Shown here: one piece after another, positions 34,960 through 46,822 of the stretch
Layout: each line of letters starts with the position of its first letter
Numbering within the stretch: the stretch's first letter is position 1
Assembly: GCF_009730915.1 (NCBI RefSeq)
Contig: NC_052475.1
Coordinates: 18,817,430-18,881,429 of the forward strand
Length of the DNA: 64,000 nt
From: Dioscorea cayenensis subsp. rotundata
Taxonomy: Eukaryota; Streptophyta; Magnoliopsida; Dioscoreales; Dioscoreaceae
Reading direction: 5' to 3'
Translations under genes and position numbers: made by a program
The notes under the pieces: model-generated
Told to the model about the DNA's origin: nothing
Seen by the model: only the letters and a program-made list of their open reading frames with translations
Database searches by the model: none

Positions 34960-35170
34960 GTGGAAAGAGCTACCACTCATGATGTATGTAGCTACTCTCA
35001 TAAGTCGGATACTTGTTATGCCCTAATGAGAGAAAGAGCTATCTCATGGGATGTGTGAAAGCTACCACCCTTGGTAGAAAGAGCTACCACCTCGAAAGTG
35101 TGAAAGCCACCCGGGAGGCATCTTGGGAAAGGGCTACCTTAGAGGATTGTGTGAAGCTACTACCTATTCT
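34960..35170 (+). repeat. AGCTACC motif array (family L)
   Basis: About eight (G/A)AGCTACC-like heptamers, colinear with the family A array at 1120-1310 including intervening text such as CTCATAAGTCGGATACTTG. Shared between families with different LTRs. Confidence 0.7.
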
Positions 35171-35430
35171 TTTTGTTCATAAATAAGTCCCGTTTTAATA
35201 AGAACTTGGTAGTGGACATAGTGTTGACATGAGTTGAGTTTTTCACACACACACGTATTCGGATTTTATCATATTCATTTTTTTGATTGGATTGTTTGCT
35301 AGAGCATTGATTGCTTTTGTCTAGTGTTTGATTCTCTCCATGACTATAGAATTTTTATTCTTGTACTCATTTGGTGAACCTAAGGCCAAGCACTTCTCTT
35401 TTTCTTTCCATAGGTATAATGTTTAATTTT

Positions 35431-35467
35431 GCTTGAGGACAAGCAAAGACTTAAGTGTGGGGGAGTT
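35431..35467 (+). promoter_or_regulatory. Polypurine tract with hairpin (family L)
   Basis: Hairpin GCTTG-AGGA-CAAGC (35431-35444), then TTAAGTGTGGGGGAGTT directly before the 3' LTR start at 35468. Confidence 0.92.
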
Positions 35468-37218
35468 TGATAAGTGCTTGAGTAGACATATTTTTATATA
35501 TGTTTTACATGCATTGAGCATCATTTTTTTACTGTGGTTTATGTCTCATATTGTGTATTTGGTGTTCTTTTTATGCATATAGGTTGTGAATGCCTTGAAG
35601 AGTAAAAAAAGGAAGCAAAGATAGGCTATAAAGACACAATGTTGGGAGTTCTTGTTCAATTCAAGGACCAAGACACGAGAGCAGTTCATAAAGCGTGGAG
35701 ATGTGTGCCAACTTCCAAGAAGATTCAAGTCAATTCACCATTTGGAAGGGCACAAAAGGCAGCCACATCTTCATATTCCTTTCTCTTTGTGAAGATTGCA
35801 AGACCTCTCAAAGATACGTCGATGAAGAAAAAGTTTTATAGTCTACCACATGGGACGTGTGCCCGGACATGTGGCCTTAAGAGAAGAGTGTTCGGATCGC
35901 GTTTTTGTGAAAAAGTATTGTAGCAATTTCATCTGTAGCATGCGCATCCTGCAGTGCAGATTCACGCGTGAAATTCTGCACCGCAGGCGAGTGGAAAAAT
36001 CCACACGGGCGCGTGAGGGCACGTGACAGACGCGATCTAAGGCCTATAAATAGCCGTTTTGCCCTATTCTTTCTCATCTTTTGTGCGGCTCTTGAGGGGT
36101 GAGACGGCTAGGGTTTGGAGAGGAGGTCTTTGCGGCTTTGGAGGCGCTTTGTCACCAACTTTGATCGATTCCTCCTCCGTCATAGCATCAAGGAAGCCAC
36201 CGGTGAACCTAGCTTCGGAGTGGGTCCTTCAAGACGTCGAAGCTCTCCATCAAGGCCATCAGTTCATATATAAGGGGGTTTATTTCTATGGTTTTAATGT
36301 ACTTTCATTCATTGATGGTGTGTTTTGTATGTTGCTCCATGGAGAGCTAAAACCCTAGAGGGTATTTGGGCTTGTGAACCCTAGGATTCTCATCTTTTGT
36401 GGATTTGCTTAGTGTTTCTATTTAATCCGAGTTTGATTAAGTTTTAATCTTGTATTCTCATTGCTTGCTTGTTTAATTAATCCTTGTCGTTGATTGGATT
36501 TGCATGATTTGTTGCCTTGGTGGGAGAGAGATCTCCATTAGGGTTAGAACCTCAAGATTGAAGAGGGTTGAGAGGGTGAATCATGAGATAGTGAAGTATC
36601 CCCTTTCCCCTCCGATTGGTGTATTCTATCTCCATTCCCTAAGCTCTATGCAACCATATTTGGTGGGAGGCGTGAGATTGCTCGATTTCTCCGCCGGGAC
36701 CTTGTAGGGAGTTAGGATCCTTCGCCGGGAATTAGGGTTGGATCAATCTTTAGGAATTGGATACACAATTTGGAATCCCTAGAGTGCTTTGCGGTCATAT
36801 GTGGTGTGAGGTGTTGAGATTGAGTGATTTCTCCACCGGGACCTCGTAGGGGACTAGTATCGGTGATCTAGAGATAGACCCGATTATGTTTGGATTTTCC
36901 ACGACTTAACTTACTCATCATAGAAACACTTTGCTTATCCGGTACCTAATACCTGAATCCTAGGGGAAGCATTGCCCGAATACCCCACTTTTACTGATTG
37001 AGATTCTCCTTCCATTTTACCCTTGCATATTCGTCTCTGGTGTTCATCTCTTCGTACATTAGATCACCACACTATCCCATTATCATTAGGCCAGATAGCA
37101 GAGAAGAAGTTAGTACTAGTAGCCCTGTTCCCTATGGATTCGACTACCCGACTCACCGGGTATTTATTACTTCGACACCCGTGCACTTCGGTACACACAC
37201 GCATATTCGGACGTGTCA
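35468..37218 (+). mobile_element. 3' LTR of family L element
   Basis: It matches the 5' LTR along its length with scattered one-base indels. The main difference is in the GC cluster (35925-36028), which is shorter and rearranged compared with 30600-30700. TATAAATA is at 36045-36052. Confidence 0.95.
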
Positions 37219-37223
37219 GTCTT

Positions 37224-38041
37224 CTCCAAGGGTTCCCTTGTCCGGCCTAGGGTACACCTCGCCGGATCTATGCCGATGAAAGCTCCCCCAATAACCTTCT
37301 TCCAAACGAATCACAATATCAAATCCTTCAAACCACTCCTAAGATGTGCCAAAAGCCTCTTGAAACCCTAGCCGACAGCCTCCAAAACGATGGAGAAAAG
37401 TGGAAGAGAAGAGATAAAAAAGATCCCCATAATCGGGCTGAATCGCGGCTTAAATAGGCCTAGAATGGGGAATCCACAAGCCCCTCTGGATGTTTCCCGT
37501 GGGCCTGTGGAATTTCCACATGGGCATGGGGAATTTCCACACGCCCATGTGGATTCTCTGGAAATCTAATTTTTGGCCGGCTGTGAGCAGAACTGCTACA
37601 GTAGTCGGCCAGAATACTCCCAATTCCATACTCTTTACCGAGTCAACATAAAAGGGCACAAGTTTTTGCCGTAGATCGCACATCTTCTTCAATCAAAAAC
37701 TTCATTGGCAGAGATCTTGTTATCAATGCACGAGTTATAATATGCAAATGTGACTGCCTTTGTGCCCATCCAATCCATTGTAGTGACTTGCATTCATGAA
37801 GGTTGGCACACATTCACGTATCTTGTAGTCCCACTTGTGTCTTTGCATTTGTTCCTTCCAAGATTCCATCAAACAATGCGATTACGATCTACTTTTGGAT
37901 TCTTTTCTCAATACTTAGCTTCATAACCCTATATGCATGAAAGTAACACAAATGCACAAGTATTATCGCTAAAACCTGATAAAAATAATGCTCACCACAA
38001 GAAAATAACACTTCACATTCTTATCACACAAACATTTGTCA
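37224..38041 (-). mobile_element. 5' LTR of element G, second part
   Basis: It resumes after the family L target duplication and includes the GC motif cluster at about 37470-37560 and the U3 end TTTGTCA (mutated CTTATCA) at 38041. Confidence 0.85.
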
Positions 38042-38437
38042 CCGACATAAACGGGTACACGTCTATGCTATAGATCTCATCGCTTCATCAATAAAATGCC
38101 ATACTGGTGAAGATATTGCTAACATTGCACAAGTCAGAATACGCAAATGTGGTTGTCTTTCTGCCCCTCCAAACCATGTAATTTCTTGAGCATGGAGGCT
38201 GGCACACATTCACATATCTTTGATCACAACTTGTATCTTCACATTTGTTCACTCCAAGACTTCGTCAACAAAGTAAAATCGCAATCCACTTTGGCTTCTT
38301 TCTTTCATTATTTGGCTCCACAACCCTTCATGCACGAAAGTTCATAAATACACATGTATTAGCGATAAAATATGATAAAAGTAATGCTCATCGTAAGACA
38401 AGAATACTTCGTATTAGTAATACACAAGCACTTATCA
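38042..38437 (-). repeat. Extra U3-end LTR fragment abutting the LTR of G
   Basis: This is a second copy of the terminal 0.4 kb of a family A LTR (ACATAAACGGG... to CACTTATCA), directly following the normal LTR end in the same orientation and moderately diverged from 37640-38041. It looks like a tandem U3 duplication. No PPT follows. Confidence 0.7.
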
Positions 38438-38896
38438 ACTATCTTCAAAATACCCAATGAGAAAATCTCGTGCCTTTGTTCTTGATGAAAAGAATCAAAC
38501 TGAGCAAGAACCTTTTCCAAACTTACTTCCTTTTGGTAGCCTATAGGTAGCAGTGCTGATTTTTTAAACTAATCTAACACACTTTCTAGCTCATAATCTG
38601 TATCCTGAATGTCACTAATGTGATCAACAACTGATTCTTCACCGGGGTGGTTGTTTGTAGGGAACTCTTGCTCGCAATAGCATGTAGTGGACTGTATTGC
38701 AAACAATTGCATCTTTAGTTCTATGTTCTTAACCATTCCCATTATGGTGTCAAATACTTTGGTACAGTTGATCATCTTTCCTGAAATCAAAGAAAGAAAA
38801 AATAATTTAGAACGATGGAATAATAAGAGATTTTGAAATAGAACAAATGATGAATAGCTAAAATAGCAAAGTGAAAAGTGTTTCCAAAATGACTAT
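38438..38896 (-). other. Gag-less leader of element I
   Basis: On the minus strand two short frames (38790-38569, and SALLPIGYQKEVSLEKVLAQ) are separated by a TAG. They resemble the leader of F around the LD-stop-F position and no gag, protease or RT. The function of the short frames is unknown. Confidence 0.6.
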
Positions 38897-38914
38897 TTCT
38901 TGGCAACAACGCCA
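38897..38914 (-). promoter_or_regulatory. tRNA-Asp primer-binding site, element I (decayed)
   Basis: The minus strand reads TGGCGTTGTTGCCAAGAA, still recognisable by TGGCG..GTTGCC and by its place 6 bases from the LTR at 38921. Confidence 0.75.
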
Positions 38915-38920
38915 AAAACT

Positions 38921-41089
38921 TGACAACGCCTTTTTGTGTGTGAACCGCAAGTGCACGGGTTTGTCGTAGTAATAATACCATGGTGAGTGGGTAGTCGTAT
39001 CCCCAGAGAATAGTTATCAGAAACACAAAGATTGCTATTTAACTAGAATGAAGATGAATCAATAGTGGTGTCAACAAAATCAGTGAAAATAGAAATAAGG
39101 AAAGAAAAAGGAGGTGCAAATAAAAGATAGGAGAGGCAATCGATAAAAATTGGGGTACCCAGATATTGTTCACCCTAGTACTATTGTTTCAAGTGCAATA
39201 CCAACCATTATAGTTCTCAATTGATGCTTAATGAGTCATGGAAATTCTAAAACACACGGTCCCAAACCTAAGGTCAATTGTGACTAACCCTACACTATAC
39301 CCCGGCAGGGAAATCGCTCAGTCTTGATGCCTCACACTGTGTAAGGTTGATTAAATCTCTAGGGACTACAACTGATAAACCCTAAATCAAACCATTTGGT
39401 ACAGGTGAAAAACCCCTAGTCCCCTAAAGATTGCGCAACTAAGCCCCAGCAGAGTTCATCTCTTAGCACTTCACTTTATTATGACCACAAAGAACTCTTT
39501 GAAAGTAGAGGTAGGATAAATCACATCGGAGGGGAAAGGGGACGTTCTGCTACCTCTCGACTCACACTCTCAACCCTCTCCAATCTAGCATTATCTAACT
39601 TCTTGGTGTGTCACTCATCCACAAAGGTTACAAGTCAACAAGCATTCAAGACTGGAACTCCATTAAAACATCAATTAAAGAAAACATAATAAAAGATCAA
39701 AGAAGCAATATCATGCTAGGGTTTACAAGTCCAAGTACCCACTAGGGGTTTAGCTCTCCATAGAGAAAAATACAATCAATAATGGAATCAAGAGTACAGA
39801 TATGTAATCTATAAATAAAACCCCCTTGGTGTCCATGCCAATGCTCTTGTGGAGTAGCCGCGTCTTCTTCAAAGGTTCTCTCATCAAGCCTAGGGCACAC
39901 TTTGCCGAATCGATTGCGACGAAAGCTCCCCCAATAACTATCTTCCAAAGGAACGCGGTGTTGAAGGCCGTAGAACCACTCCAAAAACCTACCCAACGCC
40001 CCTCCAAAACCTAGCCATGAGAGCCTCCAAAGATGGTGAAGAGATGGGCAAAAGATTCCCAAAACGGGCTAAAGTCGGGACTTAAATAGGTTGGAATCGG
40101 GCATCCACACGAGCGTGTGTGAATATGCAAGAATCAATTTTTCAGTGGCCTATGAACAATAGCTGCTACAATGATTTGCTACAATACTCACCAAAATACT
40201 CCCGAATGCATACTTTCATTGAGGCCACATGAACAGGCACACATCTATGTGGTAGATCGCATTGCATTTTCAATAAAATCACATTTGACGACAAGCTTGA
40301 TAGCATTGCACAAGTCTGAACACATGAGTGTGACTACCTTTGTGCCCCTTTAATTTGCATGTTCTCTCAAGCACAATGCAAGTTGGCACACACTCATATG
40401 TCTTTGAGCACAACTTGTGTCTTCACGTTTGTTTACTCCAACATTTCATCAACAAAGTGCATTCATGATTGTCTTTGGCTTCTTTCTTCCATACTTGTCT
40501 CCATAACCCTACATGCACAAAAGAAAAAGAATACATATGTATAAGCGATAAAATCTGATGAAAGTAATGTGCATTGCAAGAAAAGAATAGTTCATATTAC
40601 TAATGCACAAGAACTTATCAGTAACTACAACAGTGACTTGCTACAGTAACTACTACTTCGCCAAAATGCTCCGGAATCCATTCTTTTCATCGAGGCCACA
40701 TGAATGGACACACATCCATGCGGTAGATCGCATCATGTCTTCAATGAAACCACATTAATGGAGGTCTTGCTAATATTGTATGAGTCCGAACAAATGAGTG
40801 TGACTGCCTTTGTGCCCCTCCACTTTGTGTATTCTCTGGAGCATAATGGAGATTGGCACACACCCACATGTCTTCGAGCACAATTTGTGTCTTCACCTTT
40901 GTTCGATCTAAGAGCTTCATTACAATCACATCTACAATCTACTTTTGCTTTCTTTCATCCAACTTTGTCTCAGCAACCATACATACGCAAAAAAACACAA
41001 ATACACACAAATAAGCGATAAATTTGATAAAAGAGATACTCAATGTAAGAAAAGAATACTTTGTATTACTTAGAAACAAGCACTTATCA
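38921..41089 (-). mobile_element. 5' LTR of element I with duplicated U3 end
   Basis: It starts TGACAACGCC. A first complete LTR end (GAACTTATCA) is at 40620 and a second (CACTTATCA) at 41089. The 469 bases 40621-41089 repeat 40155-40620 in direct orientation with clear divergence. The same oddity is seen at element G. The right flank is plus-strand gag. Confidence 0.8.
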
Positions 41090-41780
41090 CTCTTCCCATT
41101 TTTCTTAAAGGGGAAAGCGAAGTAGTACTTATAGTCATTACCTCAAGCGTCGATCACTACTTAGAAGAAAATGTTAGAAGTTTTTCTTGCTCGATATTTC
41201 ACGCCTAGAAAATCCGTGAAGCTCAGGAATGAAATCTCCTCTTTTATGCAAATAGAATTGGAATATCTCTTTGAGACATGGGAAAGGTTCAAGGATCTCC
41301 TGCGGAAATGTCCTCAACATGGTTCCCCGAGCAGATGATTCTACATACTTTCTACAATGAGTTAAATCCAAGCACAAAACAGTTATTTGACGTTGTAGTA
41401 GGGGTACCTTAGGAAGTAAAACCTCTGAAGCCACTAGACAACTCATAGAAGAAATGGCTATGACCAGTTATCAATGGAATGCTCGTGATAAGAAGAAGGT
41501 AGCCAGTCTTTATGAGATTGATGCAATCATATCCTTAGCATCCAAAGTAGAAGCATTGAGCAAGAAGTTAGATACTATAACTTCTCTAAGATTGGCAACA
41601 GTGATGAACTAGGATAGGTGTGGAGATGTATATAACTCATATGAATGTCCTATTTCTATTAGGAGTGCAACACTGATTAATAGGTAGATTTTGTAGATAA
41701 TGCAGTAAGAGGGCAAGGAAATCCTTATAGCAACAGTTTAAATCCGGGGTTGCGAAATCACCCAATCTTCTCTTGGAGCA
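41090..41780 (+). pseudogene. gag fragment (element J, plus strand)
   Basis: In plus frames it encodes the gag core: FLARYFTPRKSVKLRNEISS, FETWERFKDLLRKCPQHG, later a decayed knuckle (DRCGDVYNSYECP) and NPGLRNHPIFSWS. Many stops. Both ends are cut by LTRs. The knuckle keeps two Cys but the central His is lost. Confidence 0.82.
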
Positions 41781-43119
41781 TGATAAGTGCTTGTGTATTA
41801 GTAATATAAAGTATTCTTTTTCTTACAATGAGCATTACTTTTCCCAGATTACGTCCCTAATACATGTGTCTTTGTGTTACTTTTGTGCATGTAGGGTTGT
41901 GGAGACAAGTATAGAAGAAAAAAACCAAAGTAGATTGCGTTTGCACTTTATTGATGGAATCTTGGAGTGAACAAACGTGAAGACATAAGTCATGCTTAAA
42001 GACATGTGAGTGTGTGAGAACCTCCATTGTGCTCAAGTGAATATGCAAATTGGAGGGGCACAAAGGTAGTCACACTGTGTTCTGACTTGTACAATGCTAG
42101 CAAGATTATCGTCAAATGTGTTTTTATTTAAAGATGTAACGCAATCTACAGCATGGACGTGTGATTGTTTATGTTGCCTCGATGAAAAGTGTGGATTCGG
42201 GAGTATTTTGGTGGAGTACTGTAGAAGGATAATGTAGTAATTTACTATAGCAATTACTGTTCATAAGCCACTGAAAAATGAATTTCTGCAGATTCACACA
42301 TGCTTGTGAAAATTCCACACGCCTGTGTGGATTCCCGATTCCAGCCCTACTTAAGTCACGATTTTCAGCCCGATTGAGGTATCCTTCTTTCCATCCTTTG
42401 GCCTTTCTTTTCTCACCTTTGGAGGCGTCCACGGCTACGGTTGGAGAGGCTTTGGCTAGGCTTTTTAAGAGGTTTTCAGCTTTTGACACTGTGTTTCCTT
42501 TGCAAGATTGTTATTGGGGTAGCTTTCATCAGCATCGATCTGGCGAGGTGTGCCCTAGGCTTGATGAGGGGACCTTTAGAGAAGGCATGGCCACTCCATA
42601 AGACTATCGACATGAACGCCAAGGGGGTTTTATTCAAGGATTTCATATCTTTACTTTTGATTTTATTGTTGATTGTATTTTGCTCCATGGAGAGCTAAAC
42701 CCGTAGTAGGAGCTTGGGATTTTAAACCCTAGGATGATATTGTTTCTATGACCTCTTAATATGCTTTCATTAATTGATGATTTAATTGAGTTCTAATCTT
42801 GAATGCTTGTTGTGTTGGTTTTCCCTTAGAGTGACACTAGGGTTGAGAATGCATCTTAATTATCGTTGTGGATAACTGAGACACCATGAGGGTTAGACAA
42901 TGTTAGATTAGAGAGGGTTGAGAGGGTGAGTCAAGAGATAGCGGAATACCCCCTTTCCCCTCCGGTGTGATTTATCCTACCTCCACATTCCAAGAGTTCT
43001 TTGCGATCATAATAGAGTGAAGTCCTAAGAGATGAACTCCACTGGGCTTAGTTGCGTAAGCAATAGGGTGAAGTGTTGAAGTAATCATTAGTATCTGGGG
43101 CTTAATTGTAACTAGGGGT
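41781..43119 (+). mobile_element. Truncated family A LTR inserted in gag of J
   Basis: It starts TGATAAGTGCTTGTGTATTAG immediately after gag codons, with a motif cluster at about 42290-42340 and a TATA-like region near 42350. It is cut at 43119 by another LTR start, so its 3' end is missing. Confidence 0.82.
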
Positions 43120-44236
43120 TGATAAGTGCTTGTGCGATAAGAATGTGAAGCATTCTTTCCTTATGATGAGCATTACTTTTGTCAGGTTTTAGCGCTAATA
43201 CATGTGCATTTATGTATTTTTATATAGGTTGGGTTGTGAGGCCGATTATTTGTGAAAGAAGCCATTGTAGATCGTTTTACACATTATTTAGAGGAGATCT
43301 TGAGAAGGCTCAAACGCGGAGACATGAGTCAAGTTTAGAATGCTAGAATGTGTGTCAAGCTCCTTGTATTCGAGCTAAGGCAATGATTCAGAGGGGCACA
43401 AAGGCAGTCACATCCTAGTATTCCGGCTTGTGCATATTTAGCAAGATCTCCACCAACGTGACCGTTTATTGAAGAACCAAGATGATCCACAACGTGAACG
43501 TGTGCCCGTTTATGTTACCTCAATGAAAGCATGGATTGGGGAGTATTTCGAGCATGTGCAAATTCCACATGCCCGTGCATTAATTCCACATGCCCGTGTG
43601 GAATATCCATAGGGGCGTGTGGAGTCCCGATTCTAGCCCTATTTAAGGCTGATTTCAGCCCCGATTTCAACATTCTTTTCTCCATCTTTTACCCAACTTG
43701 AGAGAGGGCTGTCGCTAGGGTTTTGATAGGGATTGGCTAAGGATTTGGAGAGGTTCTACTGCTCTAACATCATCATCTCTTTGGAAGAAGGTTGGTAAGG
43801 GAGCCTCCGTCGAATTGATTCGGTGAGGCGTATCTTATACCGGACAAGGGGATCTTGTGACGAGTAGAGGACTCTCCATAAGACTATCGCCACAACTATC
43901 GAGAGGGTTTTCCAATGGATTGCTTTCTTTTATATTTGATTTCATTATCGTTTGTATTGTGCTCCATGGAGAGCTAAACCCCTAGTGGGTACTTAGGTAT
44001 TTGTGAACCCTAGGATGTATTAGTTTCATTGAATCTTTTTATTATGCTTTCAATTAATTGATGTTATTGTGAGTTCCAATCTTGAATGTTTGATTGTTTG
44101 AATACTCCCTTAGAGTGACACTAGGGTTGAGAGTTCATGTGGTAACCCTTGTGAGTGAGTGACACATCATGAGAGTTATATAAAGCTTGATTGGAGAGGG
44201 TTGAGACGGTGAGTCGAGAGGTACAGGAGCGTCCCC
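43120..44236 (+). mobile_element. Truncated family A LTR inserted in the previous LTR
   Basis: It starts TGATAAGTGCTTGTGCGATAAG, with a motif cluster at about 43555-43625. It ends at GGAGCGTCCCC, where a family L LTR in minus orientation begins. The last 0.7 kb of the LTR is absent. Confidence 0.82.
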
Positions 44237-45510
44237 TGACACACGTCCGAATATGCGTGTAAACCGCAAGTGTACTGGTGTCGAAGTAATAATTACCCCG
44301 GTGAGTGGGTAGTCGAATCCACAAGGAATAGGGCTACTAGTACTAACTTCTTCTCTGCTTTCTAATCTATTGATAAATGGAAAGGTGTGGTGATCTAATG
44401 TGCGAAGAAATGAATACCGGAGACGAATATGCAAGGGTTAAATGGATGGAGATCTCAATCATTAAAAGTGGGGTATTCGGGCAATGTTCCCCATAGGATT
44501 CAGGTGTTAGGTACCGAATAAGCAAAGTGTTTCTATGATGAGTGAGTTAAGTCGTGGAATCTCTCAATCACCGATACTAGTCCCCTACGAGGTCCCGGTT
44601 GAGAAATTGCTCAATCTCAACACCTCACACCACATATGACTGCAAAGCACTCTAGGGATTCCAAGAGGTGTATCCAATTCCTAAAGATTGATCCAACCCT
44701 AATTCCCGGTGAAGGATCCTAACCCCCTACAAGGTCCTGATGGAGAAATCTCTCAATCTCACACCTCACACAAAATATGGTTGCATAGAGCTTAGAGAAC
44801 GGAGATAGAATACACTCAATCTAAAGGGAGAGGGGACACTCCACTATCTCATGACTCACCCTCTCAACCCTCTTTAACCTTGATGTTCTAACTCTAATGG
44901 AGACATCTCTCACATCAAAGTAACAAATCATGCAAATCCAATCAACCATAAGGATTAATTAAACAAGCAAGCAATGAGAATACAAGATTAAAACTTAATC
45001 AAACTCGGATTAAATAGAAACACTAAGTAAATCGACAAAACATAAGAATCCTAGGGTTAACAAGCCCAAATACCCTCTAGGGTTTTAGCTCTCCATGGAG
45101 CAACATACAAAACACACCATCAATGAATGAAAGTACATTAAAACCATAGAAATAAACACCCTTATATATGAACTGATGGCCTTGATGGAGAGCTTCGACG
45201 TCTTGAAGGACCCACTACGAAGCTAGGTTCACCGGTGGCTTCCTTGATGCTATGACGGAGGAGGAATCGATCAAAGTTGGTGACGAAGCGCTTCCAAAGA
45301 CGCAAAGACCTCTTCTCCAAACCCTAGCCATCTCACCACTCAAGAGCCACACAAAAGATGAGAAAGAATAGGGGAAAACGGCTATTTATAGGCTTTAGAT
45401 CGCGTCTGTCACGTGCCCCCAAGCGCTTATGTGGATTTTCCAAGCTCCCGCGTGGGCTGTAGAAATTTCCACGTGGGCACATGAACAGTAATTTTGCTGC
45501 AGTACTGCTA
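44237..45510 (-). mobile_element. Truncated family L LTR (minus)
   Basis: It starts TGACACACGTCCGAATATG, the reverse complement of the family L LTR end, with two extra bases. It runs through the TATA region (TATTTATAGGC, about 45390) and GC cluster to about 45510, where family T LTR sequence takes over. U3 is missing. Confidence 0.85.
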
Positions 45511-46656
45511 TAGGGTTTTTGAGTCCTATACGACCCCTATACAGCCTGTATGTCATGGGGGGTATAAACACTGACTTTTAGGGCAGAACAAGATACTTTT
45601 TCTGGGCATATTTTGGGAGACCACTTGAAAGGCTTTGGGCGACCTTGGGAAGGAGAAGAAGGGCAAAGGAAGCTAAGAGATCATTCAAGGCCAAGGTCCA
45701 AGACTCTCAAGGCAAGAAGGCAACACCATTCAAGGAGGATCTACCACGATTTGAAGGAAGGAGACCCGCGGCTAGAGGAAGCATCATTCGGAATTCCTTT
45801 GGTGGGGAAAGCATCAATTCGGCACATTTTCTACCACCTCCTCCACTATTTCATCTAGGGAGTGTCATTTATGTTTTTCTTTTGTGTTTCACTTGATTGT
45901 ATTTCTTGTTGTGGGATGATGACACACTAGAACCCCCAAGGCCACCGGGTGTTCGTGAACCTTGGGGGATTTTATCATGCATTTTGGATGATTACTTGTT
46001 AATTCCATGCTTGGGTGGAGATTTAATCCATTGTTTTCATGCTAAGTGCTACACTAAGGAGAAATCCGTAGCTCTTTTATGAGTGATGCATGTAGATGTG
46101 ACTTGCTCGCATGTATTAGATCATGAATGGATTAGAAGGGGATACTTGTATGATCACGCCGAGAAATGGGTGTTGGTAGCCCTCCATGTTAGGTTAAGCC
46201 GAAGAAGAGTAGGTTTACTACTATTTGAGTTTTCCTTGTGTTTAATGCAATCGTAGGAATGTGGATTTGGAAGAAATTCCTATCTATGTTCATATCTGAT
46301 TAGGGTTCAATCGCCTACAAATTGGGGTTATTCTAATCTAGAAATCTCTGTTTTACCCTTGCATCTTTTAATTATCATCCATGTTTCATGATAATTCCTC
46401 AAGGGGATCCACATCCATAGGCCTTTGTATTACATTGAATTTCTTGCTTGCACATTGCTTGTTCTGTCTAATTTGTTGGAAATCTTGTTTTAGTTTTAAT
46501 TGCTTCTAGTAGAGTAAATTCCATCACTTGAGATCTTAGGCAAGATAATAGTTCGAGAAGGAGTAATAGGAGATCCTTAGCCCAGAGGAATACGATCCTC
46601 ATGTCTTGATATGAGGTATTACTTGGCGATCCCGTAAACTTCCGGGGAAGCAATCA
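45511..46656 (+). mobile_element. 5' LTR of family T element, 5'-truncated
   Basis: It matches 57600-58700 and 62680-63857. It begins inside the LTR just before the TATA-like box (GGTATAAACA, about 45570) and ends GAAGCAATCA. About 0.3 kb of U3 is missing at the left junction. Confidence 0.88.
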
Positions 46657-46662
46657 AGTTTT

Positions 46663-46680
46663 TGGCACCGTTGGCGGGGA
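46663..46680 (+). promoter_or_regulatory. tRNA-Asp primer-binding site, family T element
   Basis: TGGCACCGTTGGCGGGGA, two mismatches from the tRNA-Asp complement, 6 bases after the LTR end. Confidence 0.9.
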
Positions 46681-46822
46681 CCTTTAAGGAATTCTAGGAA
46701 ACTTTTAGATTATTATTCTAGCCATTTCATTATTTACTCATTTGATCGTTTCTTTTCTGTTGATCTTAATAATTTAATTCAATTTCTATTCCTTTTTGTA
46801 TAGTTCATCTCAAGAGTGCACC

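Larger units (their letters stand above)
30132..37218 (+). mobile_element. Complete family L element (LARD-like, non-autonomous), TSD GTCTT
   Basis: This structurally complete 7.1 kb element has TG...CA LTRs of 1775 and 1751 bases, a PBS, a PPT, and GTCTT at 30127-30131 and 37219-37223. The 3.56 kb internal region holds a decayed gag C-terminal remnant but no protease, RT, RNase H or integrase, so it depends on proteins supplied in trans. Conserved noncoding parts (stem-loop, GC clusters, internal hairpin-PPT, AGCTACC array) are kept. Many one-base differences between the LTRs suggest moderate age or base-call errors. Confidence 0.95.

Noticed and set aside
38438..38921. Element with LTRs 38042-38437 and 38921-41089 as a pair
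   Set aside because: The left piece is only a U3 end, no polypurine tract adjoins it, and no TSD is found, so a simple complete element is not supported.
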